DNA of 64,000 nt from an uncultured Bacteroidota bacterium (GCA_902561795.1 CACERG010000001.1:1-64000); one strand, 5' to 3'; shown: positions 18,872-28,656, counted from the first letter of the stretch. The notes: generated by a model not told the origin, from the letters alone. Numbers and translations are program-made.

Positions 18872-19876
18872 ATGCACCTAAAGGGGAAAAAAATCCTTAA
18901 AGCAGCAATAACAGCTGTTGGAGGATACACACCTAAAACAATCCTTTCTAATCATAAGTTAGAAACTATGGTTGATACCAGCGACGAATGGATTCGAAGT
19001 AGAACTGGCATAAAAGAGCGTAGAATCCTATTGGATGAAAATAAAGCTACGTCCTATTTGGCAATAAAAGCAGCTAAAGATCTTTTAAATAAAAAAAAAA
19101 CAACCGCAAATACTATTGATCTTGTGATTGTTGCGACAGTTACTCCAGATTTACATGTAGCAGCAACAGCAGCTTATGTTGCCTCATCAATAGGGGCAAA
19201 GAATGCTTTTGCATTTGATTTAAATGCTGCTTGTTCTGGTTTTCTTTATGGTATGAGTGTTGCAGCTGCATATGTAAATTCTGGTCAATATAAAAAAGTA
19301 TTACTGATTGGTGCTGATAAAATGTCCTCAATTGTTGATTACACAGATCGTACAACTTGTATAATTTTTGGTGATGGAGGGGGGGCTGTTTTATTTGAAC
19401 CCAGTTTAAATAAAAATGGTTGGGAAGACGAATACTTTAGAAGTGATGGTTCAGATAGAATGTCATTAAGAATCAAAGCAGGCGGCTCACTGCATCCTAC
19501 TTCGAAAGACACATTAGAAAAAGGGTGGCACAATATTCATCAAGATGGCAAAACTGTATTTAAGTATGCAGTCTCAGAAATGTCCAAAGTCACAAAAGAA
19601 ATTATGAAAAGAAACCAACTTGATAAAGAGAGTATTGACTATCTTGTTCCTCATCAAGCAAATAAAAGAATTATTGATGCAACGACTCAGCGTCTGGATT
19701 TAAACCCAAATAAAGTAATGATGAACATTGAGTATTTTGGGAATACTACTGCGGCAACCCTACCGCTATTGTTAAATGATTATGAAAATAAATTAAATAT
19801 AGGAGATAAGCTAGTTTTTGCTGCCTTTGGTGGTGGCTTCACATGGGGTGCAGCTTACCTTACGTGGGCATATTAA
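18872..19876 (+). CDS. fabH: 3-oxoacyl-ACP synthase III
   Basis: Starts fatty acid synthesis by condensing acyl-CoA with malonyl-ACP. The catalytic triad is visible: Cys in DLNAACSGFLYG, His in VPHQANKRI and Asn in NTTAATLP. The N-terminal AAITAVGGYTP and DTSDEWIRSRTGIKER and the C-terminal AAFGGGFTWGA are standard. 334 residues is normal. It begins the fabH-accB-accC run (19 bp and 10 bp gaps), linking chain initiation to malonyl-CoA supply. Confidence 0.96.
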   Translation: MHLKGKKILKAAITAVGGYTPKTILSNHKLETMVDTSDEWIRSRTGIKERRILLDENKATSYLAIKAAKDLLNKKKTTANTIDLVIVATVTPDLHVAATAAYVASSIGAKNAFAFDLNAACSGFLYGMSVAAAYVNSGQYKKVLLIGADKMSSIVDYTDRTTCIIFGDGGGAVLFEPSLNKNGWEDEYFRSDGSDRMSLRIKAGGSLHPTSKDTLEKGWHNIHQDGKTVFKYAVSEMSKVTKEIMKRNQLDKESIDYLVPHQANKRIIDATTQRLDLNPNKVMMNIEYFGNTTAATLPLLLNDYENKLNIGDKLVFAAFGGGFTWGAAYLTWAY

Positions 19877-19894
19877 ATTAAAATAAAATAAAAA

Positions 19895-20392
19895 ATGGAT
19901 ATAAAAGACATTCAAAACCTAATAAAATTTGTAGCCAAATCTGGAGCACAAGAGGTAAAGCTTGAGATGGAGGATATTAAAATAACTATCAAAACTGGAG
20001 GAAGATCAAATAATATAGAACCTAATGGAATTTTACAAAATGTAAATCCATTGTCAATATCAGCTGTTACCCCTCAATCTTCAGAAGTCCCTTTAAGTGA
20101 GTCTAAAGGTGCTGACCATAAAAAAGATGATTCCTCATCTGAAGATGACGGATTAATTACAATAAAATCTCCTATAATTGGTACTTTTTACAGGAAATCA
20201 GCCCCTGATAAACCCCCATTTGTTGAGGTTGGAGACACTATTAAGGAAGGTGAAGTTCTTTGTGTTATTGAAGCAATGAAACTTTTTAATGAAATTGAAT
20301 CTGAATTAGCTGGTACAATTGTCAAAATCCTTGTGGATGACGCTTCTCCAGTAGAATTTGATCAACCTTTATTTCTAATCAAACCCCATTAA
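19895..20392 (+). CDS. accB: Biotin carboxyl carrier protein of acetyl-CoA carboxylase
   Basis: A 165-residue carrier whose biotinyl lysine lies in CVIEAMKLFNEIESE. The N-terminal segment DIKDIQNLIKFVAKSGAQEV is typical AccB, followed by a low-complexity Ser/Pro/Asp hinge (about 55-85) and the C-terminal biotinyl domain beginning ITIKSPIIGTFYR. It is carboxylated by AccC, encoded 10 bp downstream. Confidence 0.96.
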   Translation: MDIKDIQNLIKFVAKSGAQEVKLEMEDIKITIKTGGRSNNIEPNGILQNVNPLSISAVTPQSSEVPLSESKGADHKKDDSSSEDDGLITIKSPIIGTFYRKSAPDKPPFVEVGDTIKEGEVLCVIEAMKLFNEIESELAGTIVKILVDDASPVEFDQPLFLIKPH

Positions 20393-20401
20393 GTCTTAAA
20401 A

Positions 20402-21742
20402 ATGTTCAATAAAATTCTAATTGCAAACAGGGGTGAAATAGCCATGAGAATTATCCGTACTTGCAAAGAAATGGGTGTAAAAACAGTAGCTGTTTATTCA
20501 AAAGCAGATACTGATAGCCTTCATGTTAGATTTGCAGATGAAGCCGTTTGCATTGGTCCTGCTGCTAGTAACGAATCTTACTTGAAAATGTCAAATATTA
20601 TTGCTGCAGCCGAAATTACAAATGCAGATGCTATACATCCTGGTTATGGTTTTTTATCTGAAAATGCAAAATTTTCAGAAATATGTGAGGAGCATAAAAT
20701 TAAATTTATTGGTGCCTCTCCGTCCATGATAAGTAAAATGGGAGATAAAGCTTCAGCAAAAAAAACTATGCAAGAGGCAGGTGTCCCAACTATACCAGGT
20801 TCAAATGGGATAATAGGAAGTTTTAAAGAAGCTGAAAAAATAGCATCTGAGATTGGCTATCCAGTAATGTTAAAAGCGACAGCCGGAGGTGGTGGAAAAG
20901 GAATGCGTGCTGTATGGAAGCCAAATGAACTTGAAAAAGCTTGGAATAGCTCAAGACAAGAGGCTGCCGCTTCTTTTGGAAATGATGGAATGTACATGGA
21001 AAAACTCATCGAAGAACCTAGGCATATAGAAATTCAAGTAGTTGGTGATTCAAGTGGAAAAGCTTGTCATCTTTCTGAAAGGGATTGTTCAATACAGCGG
21101 CGCCATCAAAAATTAACTGAAGAAACTCCTTCGCCATTTATGACATCAACACTGAGAAATAAAATGGGAGAGGCAGCAGTAAAAGCAACTGAATTTATTA
21201 AATATGAAGGAGCAGGTACAATTGAATTTCTAGTAGATAAAAATAAAAACTTCTACTTCATGGAAATGAATACAAGGATTCAAGTAGAACATCCTATAAC
21301 TGAGCAAGTAATAGATTTTGATCTTATTTGTGAACAAATTAAGGTAGCAGCTGGTGAAAAAATTTCAGGTAAAAATTACTTCCCTAAACTTCATTCTATA
21401 GAATGTAGAATCAATGCTGAGGATCCATTTAATGATTTTAGACCTAGTCCTGGAATGATAAGTACAATGCATTTCCCAGGAGGTCACGGTGTAAGACTAG
21501 ATACTCATGTTTATAGTGGTTATGTGATTCCTCCTAACTATGACTCGATGATTGCTAAACTAATCACCACAGCTCAAACAAGAGAGGGTGCAATACATAA
21601 AATGAAGCGTGCTCTAGAGGAATTTATTATAGAAGGAGTAAAAACAACTATACCATTTCATTTAAAATTAATGAGCGATCCAGCTTATTTGAGTGGAAAG
21701 TATACGACAAAATTTATGGAGGATTTTAAAATGGAGAATTAG
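20402..21742 (+). CDS. accC: Biotin carboxylase subunit of acetyl-CoA carboxylase
   Basis: ATP-grasp enzyme that carboxylates biotin on AccB using bicarbonate. The 446-residue protein has the N-terminal [13 protein letters not shown], the glycine-rich ATP loop [35 protein letters not shown] and the catalytic [11 protein letters not shown]. It consumes bicarbonate, so the SulP/carbonic-anhydrase unit a few kb away may be relevant to its supply (inference). It converges on a GNAT gene with a 5 bp gap. Confidence 0.97.
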   Translation: MFNKILIANRGEIAMRIIRTCKEMGVKTVAVYSKADTDSLHVRFADEAVCIGPAASNESYLKMSNIIAAAEITNADAIHPGYGFLSENAKFSEICEEHKIKFIGASPSMISKMGDKASAKKTMQEAGVPTIPGSNGIIGSFKEAEKIASEIGYPVMLKATAGGGGKGMRAVWKPNELEKAWNSSRQEAAASFGNDGMYMEKLIEEPRHIEIQVVGDSSGKACHLSERDCSIQRRHQKLTEETPSPFMTSTLRNKMGEAAVKATEFIKYEGAGTIEFLVDKNKNFYFMEMNTRIQVEHPITEQVIDFDLICEQIKVAAGEKISGKNYFPKLHSIECRINAEDPFNDFRPSPGMISTMHFPGGHGVRLDTHVYSGYVIPPNYDSMIAKLITTAQTREGAIHKMKRALEEFIIEGVKTTIPFHLKLMSDPAYLSGKYTTKFMEDFKMEN

Positions 21743-21747
21743 TATTT

Positions 21748-22227
21748 CTAAATTTTAAGCTCCCAATACCCAATATCTATCCATTTTTTAAACTTATATC
21801 CCACAGACTCAAGTTGTCCTACTTTTTTAAATCCAAAATTCTCATGAAATAGAACACTCGAGTGATTAGGCAAAGAGATTCCAGCTAGAACCCTTCTAAA
21901 TCCCTCTTTTTTTAATGACTCTAAAAGTTTTGTGTAAAGTGCTGTTCCTATTCCATTTCGAAAATTATTTGGCTTTAAATAAATACTACTTTCGACCGTA
22001 TAGCGGTATGCTGATCTAGATTTCCATTTAGTAGAATATGCATAACCTAATAACTCATCTGCAGATTCATAAATCCACCATTTATTTTTTTCATTAGAAT
22101 TTATCCTCTCAATTATAATATTTTCATTTACAGGTTTTTCTTCAAAACTTATTACAGAATTTAAAATATAATGGTTATAAATTGAAGCAATAGCTTTTGC
22201 ATCCTTAGATTTTGCCTCACGGATCAT
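21748..22227 (-). CDS. GNAT family N-acetyltransferase (phosphinothricin-acetyltransferase-like)
   Basis: A 159-residue GNAT protein of the PAT/YncA group: N-terminal IREAKSKDAKAIASIYNHY and SFEEKP, the central SSIYLKPNNFRNGIGTALYTKLL with the acetyl-CoA loop (a variant of Q/RxxGxG/A), and C-terminal VLFHENFGFKKVGQLESVGYKF. Enzymes of this group acetylate small amines such as methionine derivatives or phosphinothricin; the physiological substrate here is unknown. It lies 13 bp downstream of the prolyl oligopeptidase on the same strand. Confidence 0.88.
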   Translation of the reverse strand: MIREAKSKDAKAIASIYNHYILNSVISFEEKPVNENIIIERINSNEKNKWWIYESADELLGYAYSTKWKSRSAYRYTVESSIYLKPNNFRNGIGTALYTKLLESLKKEGFRRVLAGISLPNHSSVLFHENFGFKKVGQLESVGYKFKKWIDIGYWELKI

Positions 22228-22240
22228 AGTGAATTAAATT

Positions 22241-24388
22241 TTACCCTTTTACTTTATTTTTGACCTTTTGAGGTAAAATTTTAAATCCCATGTTGAAAAG
22301 AGTAAATCCAAAGATATCTGCATATTGCTCAATTCTTTTTGATACAGGAGTTCCAGCTCCATGTCCAGCGTTGGTCTCTATCCGAATTAAAACTGGATTT
22401 TCTCCATTTTGTTTATTTTGTAGCTGGGCTGCAAATTTAAAAGAGTGTGCAGGAACCACACGGTCATCATGATCCCCAGTTGTAATTAATGTCGCAGGGT
22501 AATTTGTATCCTCTTTTACATTATGAACTGGAGAATAACTTTTTAAATAATCAAACATCTCCTTAGAATCTTCAGAAGTCCCGTAATCGTATGCCCAGCC
22601 TGCACCTGCAGTAAACTTGTGATAACGTAACATATCTAAAACTCCTACTGCAGGTAATGCGACCTTCATTAGTTCAGGCCTTTGAGTCATTGTGGCTCCA
22701 ACAAGTAAGCCCCCGTTTGAACCTCCCCTAATAGCAAGAAACTCTGGATTGGTAAATTTATTTTTTATTAGAAATTCTGCTGCTGCAATGAAGTCATTAA
22801 ATACATTTTGTTTTTTTTGTTGTGTTCCTGCTTTATGCCATTCTTTCCCATACTCTCCACCACCCCGGATGTTTGGAACAGCATAAATCCCTCCCTGTTC
22901 TAACCAAACAGCATTTGCTATATTAAAAGAAGGCCGGATACTTATATTGAAGCCTCCATAGCCATATAAAATGGTAGGGTTTTGGCCATCAAATTTTATA
23001 CCTTTTTTGTAAGTAATAATCATTGGAATTTTAGTTCCATCTTCTGATTTATAAAAAATTTGTTCTGACTTATAATCATTTGAATCAAAATCAATTTGGG
23101 GCTCCCAGTATTTTTTTGATGTTTTTGTTTTTGGATTATAAGAATATATTTGGCTAGGGGAATGGTAGTTTGTGAAACTGAAATATAAAACTTCTTGATC
23201 TTTTTTTCCACTCCAACCAGAGGCTGTTCCTAATCCTGGTAATTCTATTTCTCCCATATTTACTCCATCCATATCATATTGAATTACTTTCGTTATCACA
23301 TCAGCGATATAACGAGCAAAAAAATATCCACCTCCAGCAGTTGGTGAAAGAACATACTTCCCTTCAGGTATAAAATCCTTCCAGTATTTTTCATGTGGCT
23401 TTCTAGCATTAACCACTATAAGCTTTTGATTTGGTGCATTGCTGTTAGTCACTATATACAGACTTTCCCCATCTGAGTGTAATAAATAACTATCTGTTTG
23501 ATAGTTTTCATCTACTCTAATTAAGGGACTAGTTTTCAAATTCAAATTTAGGTCCTTTAAAAAACTGATATTGCCAGAAGTTGTTTTAGAGGCTGAAATA
23601 AAAAGGTACTTCCCATTATCAGAAACTTTTGCTCCAACATATCTGTGTTTTTGATCCTGTTCTCCACCATAAACTAATATGTCTTCAGATTGTTTAGTTC
23701 CTAACTTATGATAATATAATTTGTGCTGATCGGTCATGTCACTAAGCTCACTTCCTTTCGGTTTATCATAACTAGAATAGAAAAAACCTTCATCAAGTTT
23801 CCATTGTATTCCGCTGAATTTAACATCTACTAAGGTATCCCCAATAATTTTTTTATTAGTGGCATTCATAACTATAATTTTTCTCCAATCACTTCCCCCT
23901 TCGCTTATAGAATATGCAACTAAATCTCCTGTTTTTGAGAAGCTTAAGGTAGATAGAGAAGTGGTGCCATCTTTAGAAAAACTATTTGGATCTAAAAAGA
24001 CCTCAGTGTTATTTTTATTGTTTTCTCGGTAAAGAATAGATTGATTTTGAAGACCATCATTTTTGTAAAAATAGGTGTATTGTCCTTCTTTAAATGGTGC
24101 TGATATTTTTTCATAATCCCAAAGTTTTTCTAACCGAACCTTAAGATCATTTCTAAAAGGAATTTCATCTAAATATTTGAAAGTTTTATTATTCTGATTA
24201 ATTACCCAATTTTTGGTGTCATCAGAGTTATCATCTTCAAGCCAACGATAATCGTCAGTTACTGATTCATCAAAATAAATATCGGTTACTGGAATTTTTT
24301 TTGTTTCTGGATAACTATTTTTTTTATGGCTTTCATTACATGAAAGGAAAAGTAAACTCACAAAAATAAAATAGATGTATATCTTCAT
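22241..24388 (-). CDS. Prolyl oligopeptidase family serine peptidase (S9A), lipoprotein
   Basis: A 715-residue exported peptidase cleaving short peptides after proline. A lipoprotein signal ends in LLFLSC near residue 20, followed by an N-terminal seven-bladed propeller (start motif DDYRWLED) and an alpha/beta-hydrolase domain. Catalytic residues are Ser in RGGSNGGLLVGAT (about residue 557), Asp in TTGDHDDRVVP and His in NAGHGAG. I start at ATG 24388; an upstream TTG (24415) would put extra residues before the signal peptide. A terminator at 24417-24451 separates it from the preceding carbonic-anhydrase gene. Confidence 0.94.
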   Translation of the reverse strand: MKIYIYFIFVSLLFLSCNESHKKNSYPETKKIPVTDIYFDESVTDDYRWLEDDNSDDTKNWVINQNNKTFKYLDEIPFRNDLKVRLEKLWDYEKISAPFKEGQYTYFYKNDGLQNQSILYRENNKNNTEVFLDPNSFSKDGTTSLSTLSFSKTGDLVAYSISEGGSDWRKIIVMNATNKKIIGDTLVDVKFSGIQWKLDEGFFYSSYDKPKGSELSDMTDQHKLYYHKLGTKQSEDILVYGGEQDQKHRYVGAKVSDNGKYLFISASKTTSGNISFLKDLNLNLKTSPLIRVDENYQTDSYLLHSDGESLYIVTNSNAPNQKLIVVNARKPHEKYWKDFIPEGKYVLSPTAGGGYFFARYIADVITKVIQYDMDGVNMGEIELPGLGTASGWSGKKDQEVLYFSFTNYHSPSQIYSYNPKTKTSKKYWEPQIDFDSNDYKSEQIFYKSEDGTKIPMIITYKKGIKFDGQNPTILYGYGGFNISIRPSFNIANAVWLEQGGIYAVPNIRGGGEYGKEWHKAGTQQKKQNVFNDFIAAAEFLIKNKFTNPEFLAIRGGSNGGLLVGATMTQRPELMKVALPAVGVLDMLRYHKFTAGAGWAYDYGTSEDSKEMFDYLKSYSPVHNVKEDTNYPATLITTGDHDDRVVPAHSFKFAAQLQNKQNGENPVLIRIETNAGHGAGTPVSKRIEQYADIFGFTLFNMGFKILPQKVKNKVKG

Positions 24389-24416
24389 AATTATTAAACT
24401 TTGTTTCAATAACAAA

Positions 24417-24451
24417 ATCCCTTATTCACAAATTTAATATGAATAAGGGAT
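24417..24451 (-). terminator. Rho-independent terminator of the SulP/carbonic anhydrase unit
   Basis: A perfect 11-bp inverted repeat (24417-24427 with 24441-24451, arms ATCCCTTATTC/GAATAAGGGAT, 13-nt loop). Read on the minus strand it is followed by a short T-run. It lies 29 bp after the stop of the COG4337 gene and 29 bp before the peptidase start, so it marks the end of the SulP-COG4337 transcript. Confidence 0.7.
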
Positions 24452-24479
24452 AAGTTAAATTTAATTTCAAAAAGTCTTA

Positions 24480-24941
24480 TTAATTTGTAAATGGAAATGA
24501 AGAATGATGTAAATCAATTTTTAGTTCCCCTTTTGACAATTTATAACCAAATGTATACTCTACTTTAGCTTCAACACCTTGTAAATCTGTGAAAAAATAA
24601 TTCCCCATCGCGATAGCTCTGTTTTCTTCTAAAATAAAGCCAGTGTTCTCAAATCTCACATTTGTCCAAGGATTTATTGCAAATCCTTTATCTTCCTGGC
24701 ATGCTCTATCATCACCAGCAATAAAATATGACAATGCTTCTGATTTAGTTGGCCTAAATTGTTCTAACTCACATTTCGTAGGCTTGAATAAAACATCGCC
24801 TTGTTCAAAAGCATAACGATTATCAAGAAAATTGCTAGCATATTCTTCACATTCAGTTCTACTTTGTTTTAAAGATCCAATTTTTACAACACCGTCGCCC
24901 CATAATTTTTGAGCTTCTAAAACCTGTTCTCTAGTAATCAT
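24480..24941 (-). CDS. COG4337-type protein, probable iota-class carbonic anhydrase
   Basis: A 153-residue cytosolic protein with the NTF2/SnoaL-like fold pattern of COG4337: ITREQVLEAQKLWGDGVVKIG at the N-terminus (written here as residues 2-22), LFKPTK at 51-56, FRPTKSEALSYFIAG, DKGFAINPWTNVRFEN, AMGNYFFTD, EYTFGY at 128-133 and the hallmark LHHSS at 144-148. COG4337 members from Anabaena PCC 7120 and Bigelowiella natans were shown to be metal-free iota carbonic anhydrases; assignment here is by motif resemblance. It lies 74 bp downstream of a SulP transporter on the same strand, with a terminator after it, which fits CO2/bicarbonate conversion. No signal peptide is seen. Confidence 0.8.
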   Translation of the reverse strand: MITREQVLEAQKLWGDGVVKIGSLKQSRTECEEYASNFLDNRYAFEQGDVLFKPTKCELEQFRPTKSEALSYFIAGDDRACQEDKGFAINPWTNVRFENTGFILEENRAIAMGNYFFTDLQGVEAKVEYTFGYKLSKGELKIDLHHSSFPFTN

Positions 24942-25015
24942 TTTATATAATTTAAGTTAATCGTTCTTTTCATTGTGCAATTAATAATTAAATATAATTT
25001 CAATTTTTTTTAAAA

Positions 25016-26542
25016 CTAAAATAATTCGGCAAGATTTTCTGGATTTTTGTATTCGCCTTTTTCCGATATAATTTTAAATTCAAAGTTCTTATTTTTTTGT
25101 TTTGCTAAAAAATCTTCAAAAATTTCAATTATATCATTATCTATAAATTTTGCTCCTCTTAAGTCTATTTCAAGGGATGTCGCTTCTGGTAATTTATTTA
25201 ATTCCTTTAATATTGATGCCTTATTAAAAAAAGTAACCTCTTCTGCTAATGTGATTCTAGTTTTACTTTTTCCCTCTGTTGAAATTGAATGTGAATTTTG
25301 GAAACTATTAATTAATATAATTACTATTCCTAGAATTAAACCTAGACCAATACCTATCAAAAGATCAGTGAAAACGATCCCGATAATAGTAATCAAAAAT
25401 GGAAGAAGTTGTTTCCACCCTAATCTATACATTGTAACAAATAAGCTTGGTTTTGCAAGTTTATATCCCACGATAAAAAGTATAGCTGCTAGTACAGATA
25501 ATGGAATTTGATTAAGTAATGCAGGAATGAGAAGAATGGATATTAACAAAAAAAATCCATGAATGATAGCAGACATTTTTGTTTTACCTCCAGATTGAAT
25601 ATTTGCGGAACTTCTCACAATAACTTGAGTTACCGGTAAACCTCCTATTAAACCAGAAATAAAATTCCCCGTCCCTTGAGCAATGAGCTCTCTATTCGTA
25701 GGTGTTATTCGTTTATCTGGATCTAATTTGTCCGTTGCCTCGACACATAAAAGTGTCTCTAGACTTGCAACCAGAGCTATTGTAAATGCTGTTATCCAAA
25801 TTTCAACTCTTGTGATGCCTTGAAAGTTTGGAAAACTAAATTGACCAAAAAACGAATTCATATCCTCAGGAACCGGAACTGATACCAAAAGTTCTGACTG
25901 AATCGCCCAATAATTATTCCCTTTTGTGAAAACTACATAAATAATCCCAACTATAACGGCAACTAGTGGTCCTTGGATTAGTTGAAAAATCTTCCCTTTT
26001 TTACTCAAAATATTTGACCAAAGCAATAATATCCCCATACTTACAATAGCAATTAATGTTGCTCCAGGATTTATATAATTTAAAGCCTCTAAAATTCCAG
26101 GAAATTCTTCTCCTGGACTTTGATAACCAAAAAAATGTCTTACTTGTTTAATAATGATTATGATACCTATACCTGTTAACATTCCCCTTATAACTGATGA
26201 AGGGAAATAATAACCTATAACTCCTGCTCTAAGTATACCGAAGACAAATTGAATAAGTCCACCTAATACTACAGCTAGAAGAAAGTTTTGAAAGCCCCCT
26301 AGATCTCCAATCGCAGTAAAAACGATAGCCGCAAGTCCCGCAGCAGGACCACTTACTCCTATTTGAGAACCACTTATAATACCTACAATTATTCCGCCTA
26401 TTATTCCAGCAATTAGACCAGAAAATAGTGGGGCACCACTCGCTAAAGCAATCCCTAAACAAAGTGGCAGCGCGACAAAAAATACCACTATACTTGCTGG
26501 TATGTCGCTTTTTAAATTTGAAAATAAAATGGAATTTTTCAT
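25016..26542 (-). CDS. SulP family inorganic anion transporter with STAS domain
   Basis: A 508-residue membrane transporter (about 10-12 hydrophobic segments, residues 15-420) with the SulP N-terminal signature VALPLCLGIALASGAPL, GVSGPAAGLAAIV, and a C-terminal cytosolic STAS domain (SLEIDLRGAKFIDNDIIEIF). Family members carry sulfate or bicarbonate; some bacterial relatives are fused to, or encoded beside, carbonic anhydrases. The neighbour here is a probable iota-class carbonic anhydrase, so bicarbonate is the likelier substrate (inference). It is divergent from a BASS transporter across 152 bp. Confidence 0.92.
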   Translation of the reverse strand: MKNSILFSNLKSDIPASIVVFFVALPLCLGIALASGAPLFSGLIAGIIGGIIVGIISGSQIGVSGPAAGLAAIVFTAIGDLGGFQNFLLAVVLGGLIQFVFGILRAGVIGYYFPSSVIRGMLTGIGIIIIIKQVRHFFGYQSPGEEFPGILEALNYINPGATLIAIVSMGILLLWSNILSKKGKIFQLIQGPLVAVIVGIIYVVFTKGNNYWAIQSELLVSVPVPEDMNSFFGQFSFPNFQGITRVEIWITAFTIALVASLETLLCVEATDKLDPDKRITPTNRELIAQGTGNFISGLIGGLPVTQVIVRSSANIQSGGKTKMSAIIHGFFLLISILLIPALLNQIPLSVLAAILFIVGYKLAKPSLFVTMYRLGWKQLLPFLITIIGIVFTDLLIGIGLGLILGIVIILINSFQNSHSISTEGKSKTRITLAEEVTFFNKASILKELNKLPEATSLEIDLRGAKFIDNDIIEIFEDFLAKQKNKNFEFKIISEKGEYKNPENLAELF

Positions 26543-26694
26543 GCAATTTTATTCGAATTATTTTAAATATTTTAACAGGTATGGTTATTAAAGAGGAGCA
26601 AAAATAAAAAAGAATCTTTTTATTCTAAAATTTATCGCCTTTTTTAAAAATGATTAAACCCTTTCAAAGTGCTACATTTATTATTTTTAATTGA

Positions 26695-27609
26695 ATGGTT
26701 ATGACTCGATTTACTAATGCATTCCCATGGATTGTTTCAATTTTCGCTTTTTTGGGTTTATTACATCCTCCATTGACAACATGGTTTAGTGGATCATTAA
26801 TAACACTTGGTTTAGCAGGAATAATGCTTGGGATGGGTCTTACATTAAAAAGTTCTGATTTTATTGAAGTACTAAAAAGTCCTAACTGGGTAATTACAGG
26901 GTTAATACTTCAGTTTCTTATTATGCCTTTTTTAGGATGGGGAATTGCCAAGATTTTTGATTTACCTCCTCTTTTTGCCGTAGGTATGATTTTAGTTTCA
27001 TGCTGTCCTGGCGGAACAGCTTCTAATGTAATTTCATATTTGTCTAAAGCTGAAGTTGCTCTCTCAGTGTGTATGACTGCCTGCTCAACGATGATTGCAA
27101 TTTTTATGACCCCCTTTTTAACTCTTAAACTTTCTGGAAGTTATCTCGATATATCTGCAATGGGACTATTTTACAGTACTCTTAAGGTAGTTTTAATTCC
27201 TATTTCAATTGGTATAATTTTAAACAAGTACTTATCAAATTATGTTTCAAAAGTTTTACATTATGCTCCACCTTTAGCTGTTTTATTAATATGTCTTATT
27301 GTAGGCAGTATTGTAGGGCAAGGAAAAGATGTTATTTTGGAATCAGGATTCAAACTTTTAGTTTCATTGATTTTACTCCACCTTTCAGGCTTCATTATTG
27401 GTTTTTTAATAAGTTTGATTGCATTTAAAAACTTAAAAGTTGCCAAAACGATATCTATAGAGGTAGGAATGCAAAACTCAGGTCTAGGAGTTGTTCTTGC
27501 TCGTGAAAACTTTACTAGCCCTTTGGTAGCTATACCAGCTGCATTATCCAGTCTTGTCCACTCTCTTTTAGGAAGTTTTTTTGTGAGCATTTTTAAAAAT
27601 AAAAATTAA
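26695..27609 (+). CDS. Bile acid:sodium symporter (BASS) family transporter
   Basis: A 304-residue inner-membrane protein with about nine to ten hydrophobic segments and the BASS motifs LGMGLTLKSSDF, CCPGGTASNVISYL (crossover region) and EVGMQNSGLGVVLA. Family members use sodium to import organic acids; bacterial ones include pantothenate and keto-acid carriers, so the name should not be taken as bile acid specificity. It is divergently arranged with the SulP/COG4337 unit. Confidence 0.9.
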   Translation: MVMTRFTNAFPWIVSIFAFLGLLHPPLTTWFSGSLITLGLAGIMLGMGLTLKSSDFIEVLKSPNWVITGLILQFLIMPFLGWGIAKIFDLPPLFAVGMILVSCCPGGTASNVISYLSKAEVALSVCMTACSTMIAIFMTPFLTLKLSGSYLDISAMGLFYSTLKVVLIPISIGIILNKYLSNYVSKVLHYAPPLAVLLICLIVGSIVGQGKDVILESGFKLLVSLILLHLSGFIIGFLISLIAFKNLKVAKTISIEVGMQNSGLGVVLARENFTSPLVAIPAALSSLVHSLLGSFFVSIFKNKN

Positions 27610-27633
27610 TTGCTCCTAAATATTTCTAATTAA

Positions 27634-28656
27634 TTAGTTTTGATTGACAGGATCATTAAATTTTTTACGATTCAAGAAAATTTCTCCTGCTGTATGAAGT
27701 GCTTTTTTAAAAGAATTATGATTCGCCTCTCCCTGGCCAGCAATATCATATGCAGTACCGTGATCAGGAGATGTTCTAACTCTATCGAGTCCTGCAGTAA
27801 AATTGACACCTTCACCAAATGATAATGTTTTAAATGGAATCAGCCCTTGATCATGATAAATAGCAAGTACAGCATCAAATTTTTGGTGTGATAGACTTCC
27901 AAAGAATCCATCCGCTGGAAAAGGTCCATAGATTCTAATACCATTATCGTATTGAGCTTTTACCAATGGTCTTAAAAAATCCTCCTCTTCTTCCCCAATA
28001 ACTCCATAATCACCTGCATGCGGATTAATACCTAAAATTGCAATTTTTGGTTCAGAAATATTAAAATCACTTTTTAAGCTATGTTCTAGAATTTTAATTT
28101 TTTTTGTGATTGTTTTTTCTGTAGCAAATTCATTTACTTTTGCTAAGGGGATGTGATCAGTTACAAGTGCAAGCTTTATTTGATCAGATACCATAAACAT
28201 CAAACTCTCACCCTTAATTTCTTTATCCAAATAATCAGTGTGACCTTTGAATTGAAAACGATTCGATTGAATATTTTTTTTGTTGATTGGTGCTGTAACT
28301 AAAATATCTATTTTATTTTTTATTAACCCCTTAGTCGCAGCTTCTAATGAACTAAAAGCAAAATTACCTGCAGTAGATTCAATTTTACCATAATTAATTG
28401 GAAAAGGATGATCCCAAATATCAATAACATTAAGGGAATTTTCCTGTACATCCCTAATATTTTTTACCCCTACAATCTTTGTATCTAATTTGTACTTCTC
28501 TCTTTCCTCAAAAAAATTTTGAGGGTGTGCAAAAGCAATAGGAATAAATTTGTTGAAAAGATTTTTTTCTCGAAAAGTTTTTAAAATTATTTCAAATCCG
28601 ATTCCATTAGGATCTCCTACAGAAATTCCGACTTTAATTTTTGGCGATTCAGACAA
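27634..28656 (-). CDS. pdxA: 4-hydroxythreonine-4-phosphate dehydrogenase
   Basis: NAD-dependent enzyme of pyridoxal-phosphate biosynthesis. The 340-residue protein starts with VGISVGDPNGIGFEI, has TAPINKKNI, the metal-binding FKGHTDYL, GINPHAGDYGVIG, IYHDQGLIPFK and the C-terminal RTSPDHGTAYDIAGQGEA, all PdxA hallmarks. It is divergent from the riboflavin synthase gene with 49 bp between starts. Confidence 0.95.
   Translation of the reverse strand: MSESPKIKVGISVGDPNGIGFEIILKTFREKNLFNKFIPIAFAHPQNFFEEREKYKLDTKIVGVKNIRDVQENSLNVIDIWDHPFPINYGKIESTAGNFAFSSLEAATKGLIKNKIDILVTAPINKKNIQSNRFQFKGHTDYLDKEIKGESLMFMVSDQIKLALVTDHIPLAKVNEFATEKTITKKIKILEHSLKSDFNISEPKIAILGINPHAGDYGVIGEEEEDFLRPLVKAQYDNGIRIYGPFPADGFFGSLSHQKFDAVLAIYHDQGLIPFKTLSFGEGVNFTAGLDRVRTSPDHGTAYDIAGQGEANHNSFKKALHTAGEIFLNRKKFNDPVNQN

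Noticed and set aside
24480-24941. Phosphoribosyl-AMP cyclohydrolase as product
   Set aside because: I recall this name being attached to COG4337-like proteins, but HisI motifs are absent; the LHHSS/EYTFGY pattern fits COG4337.
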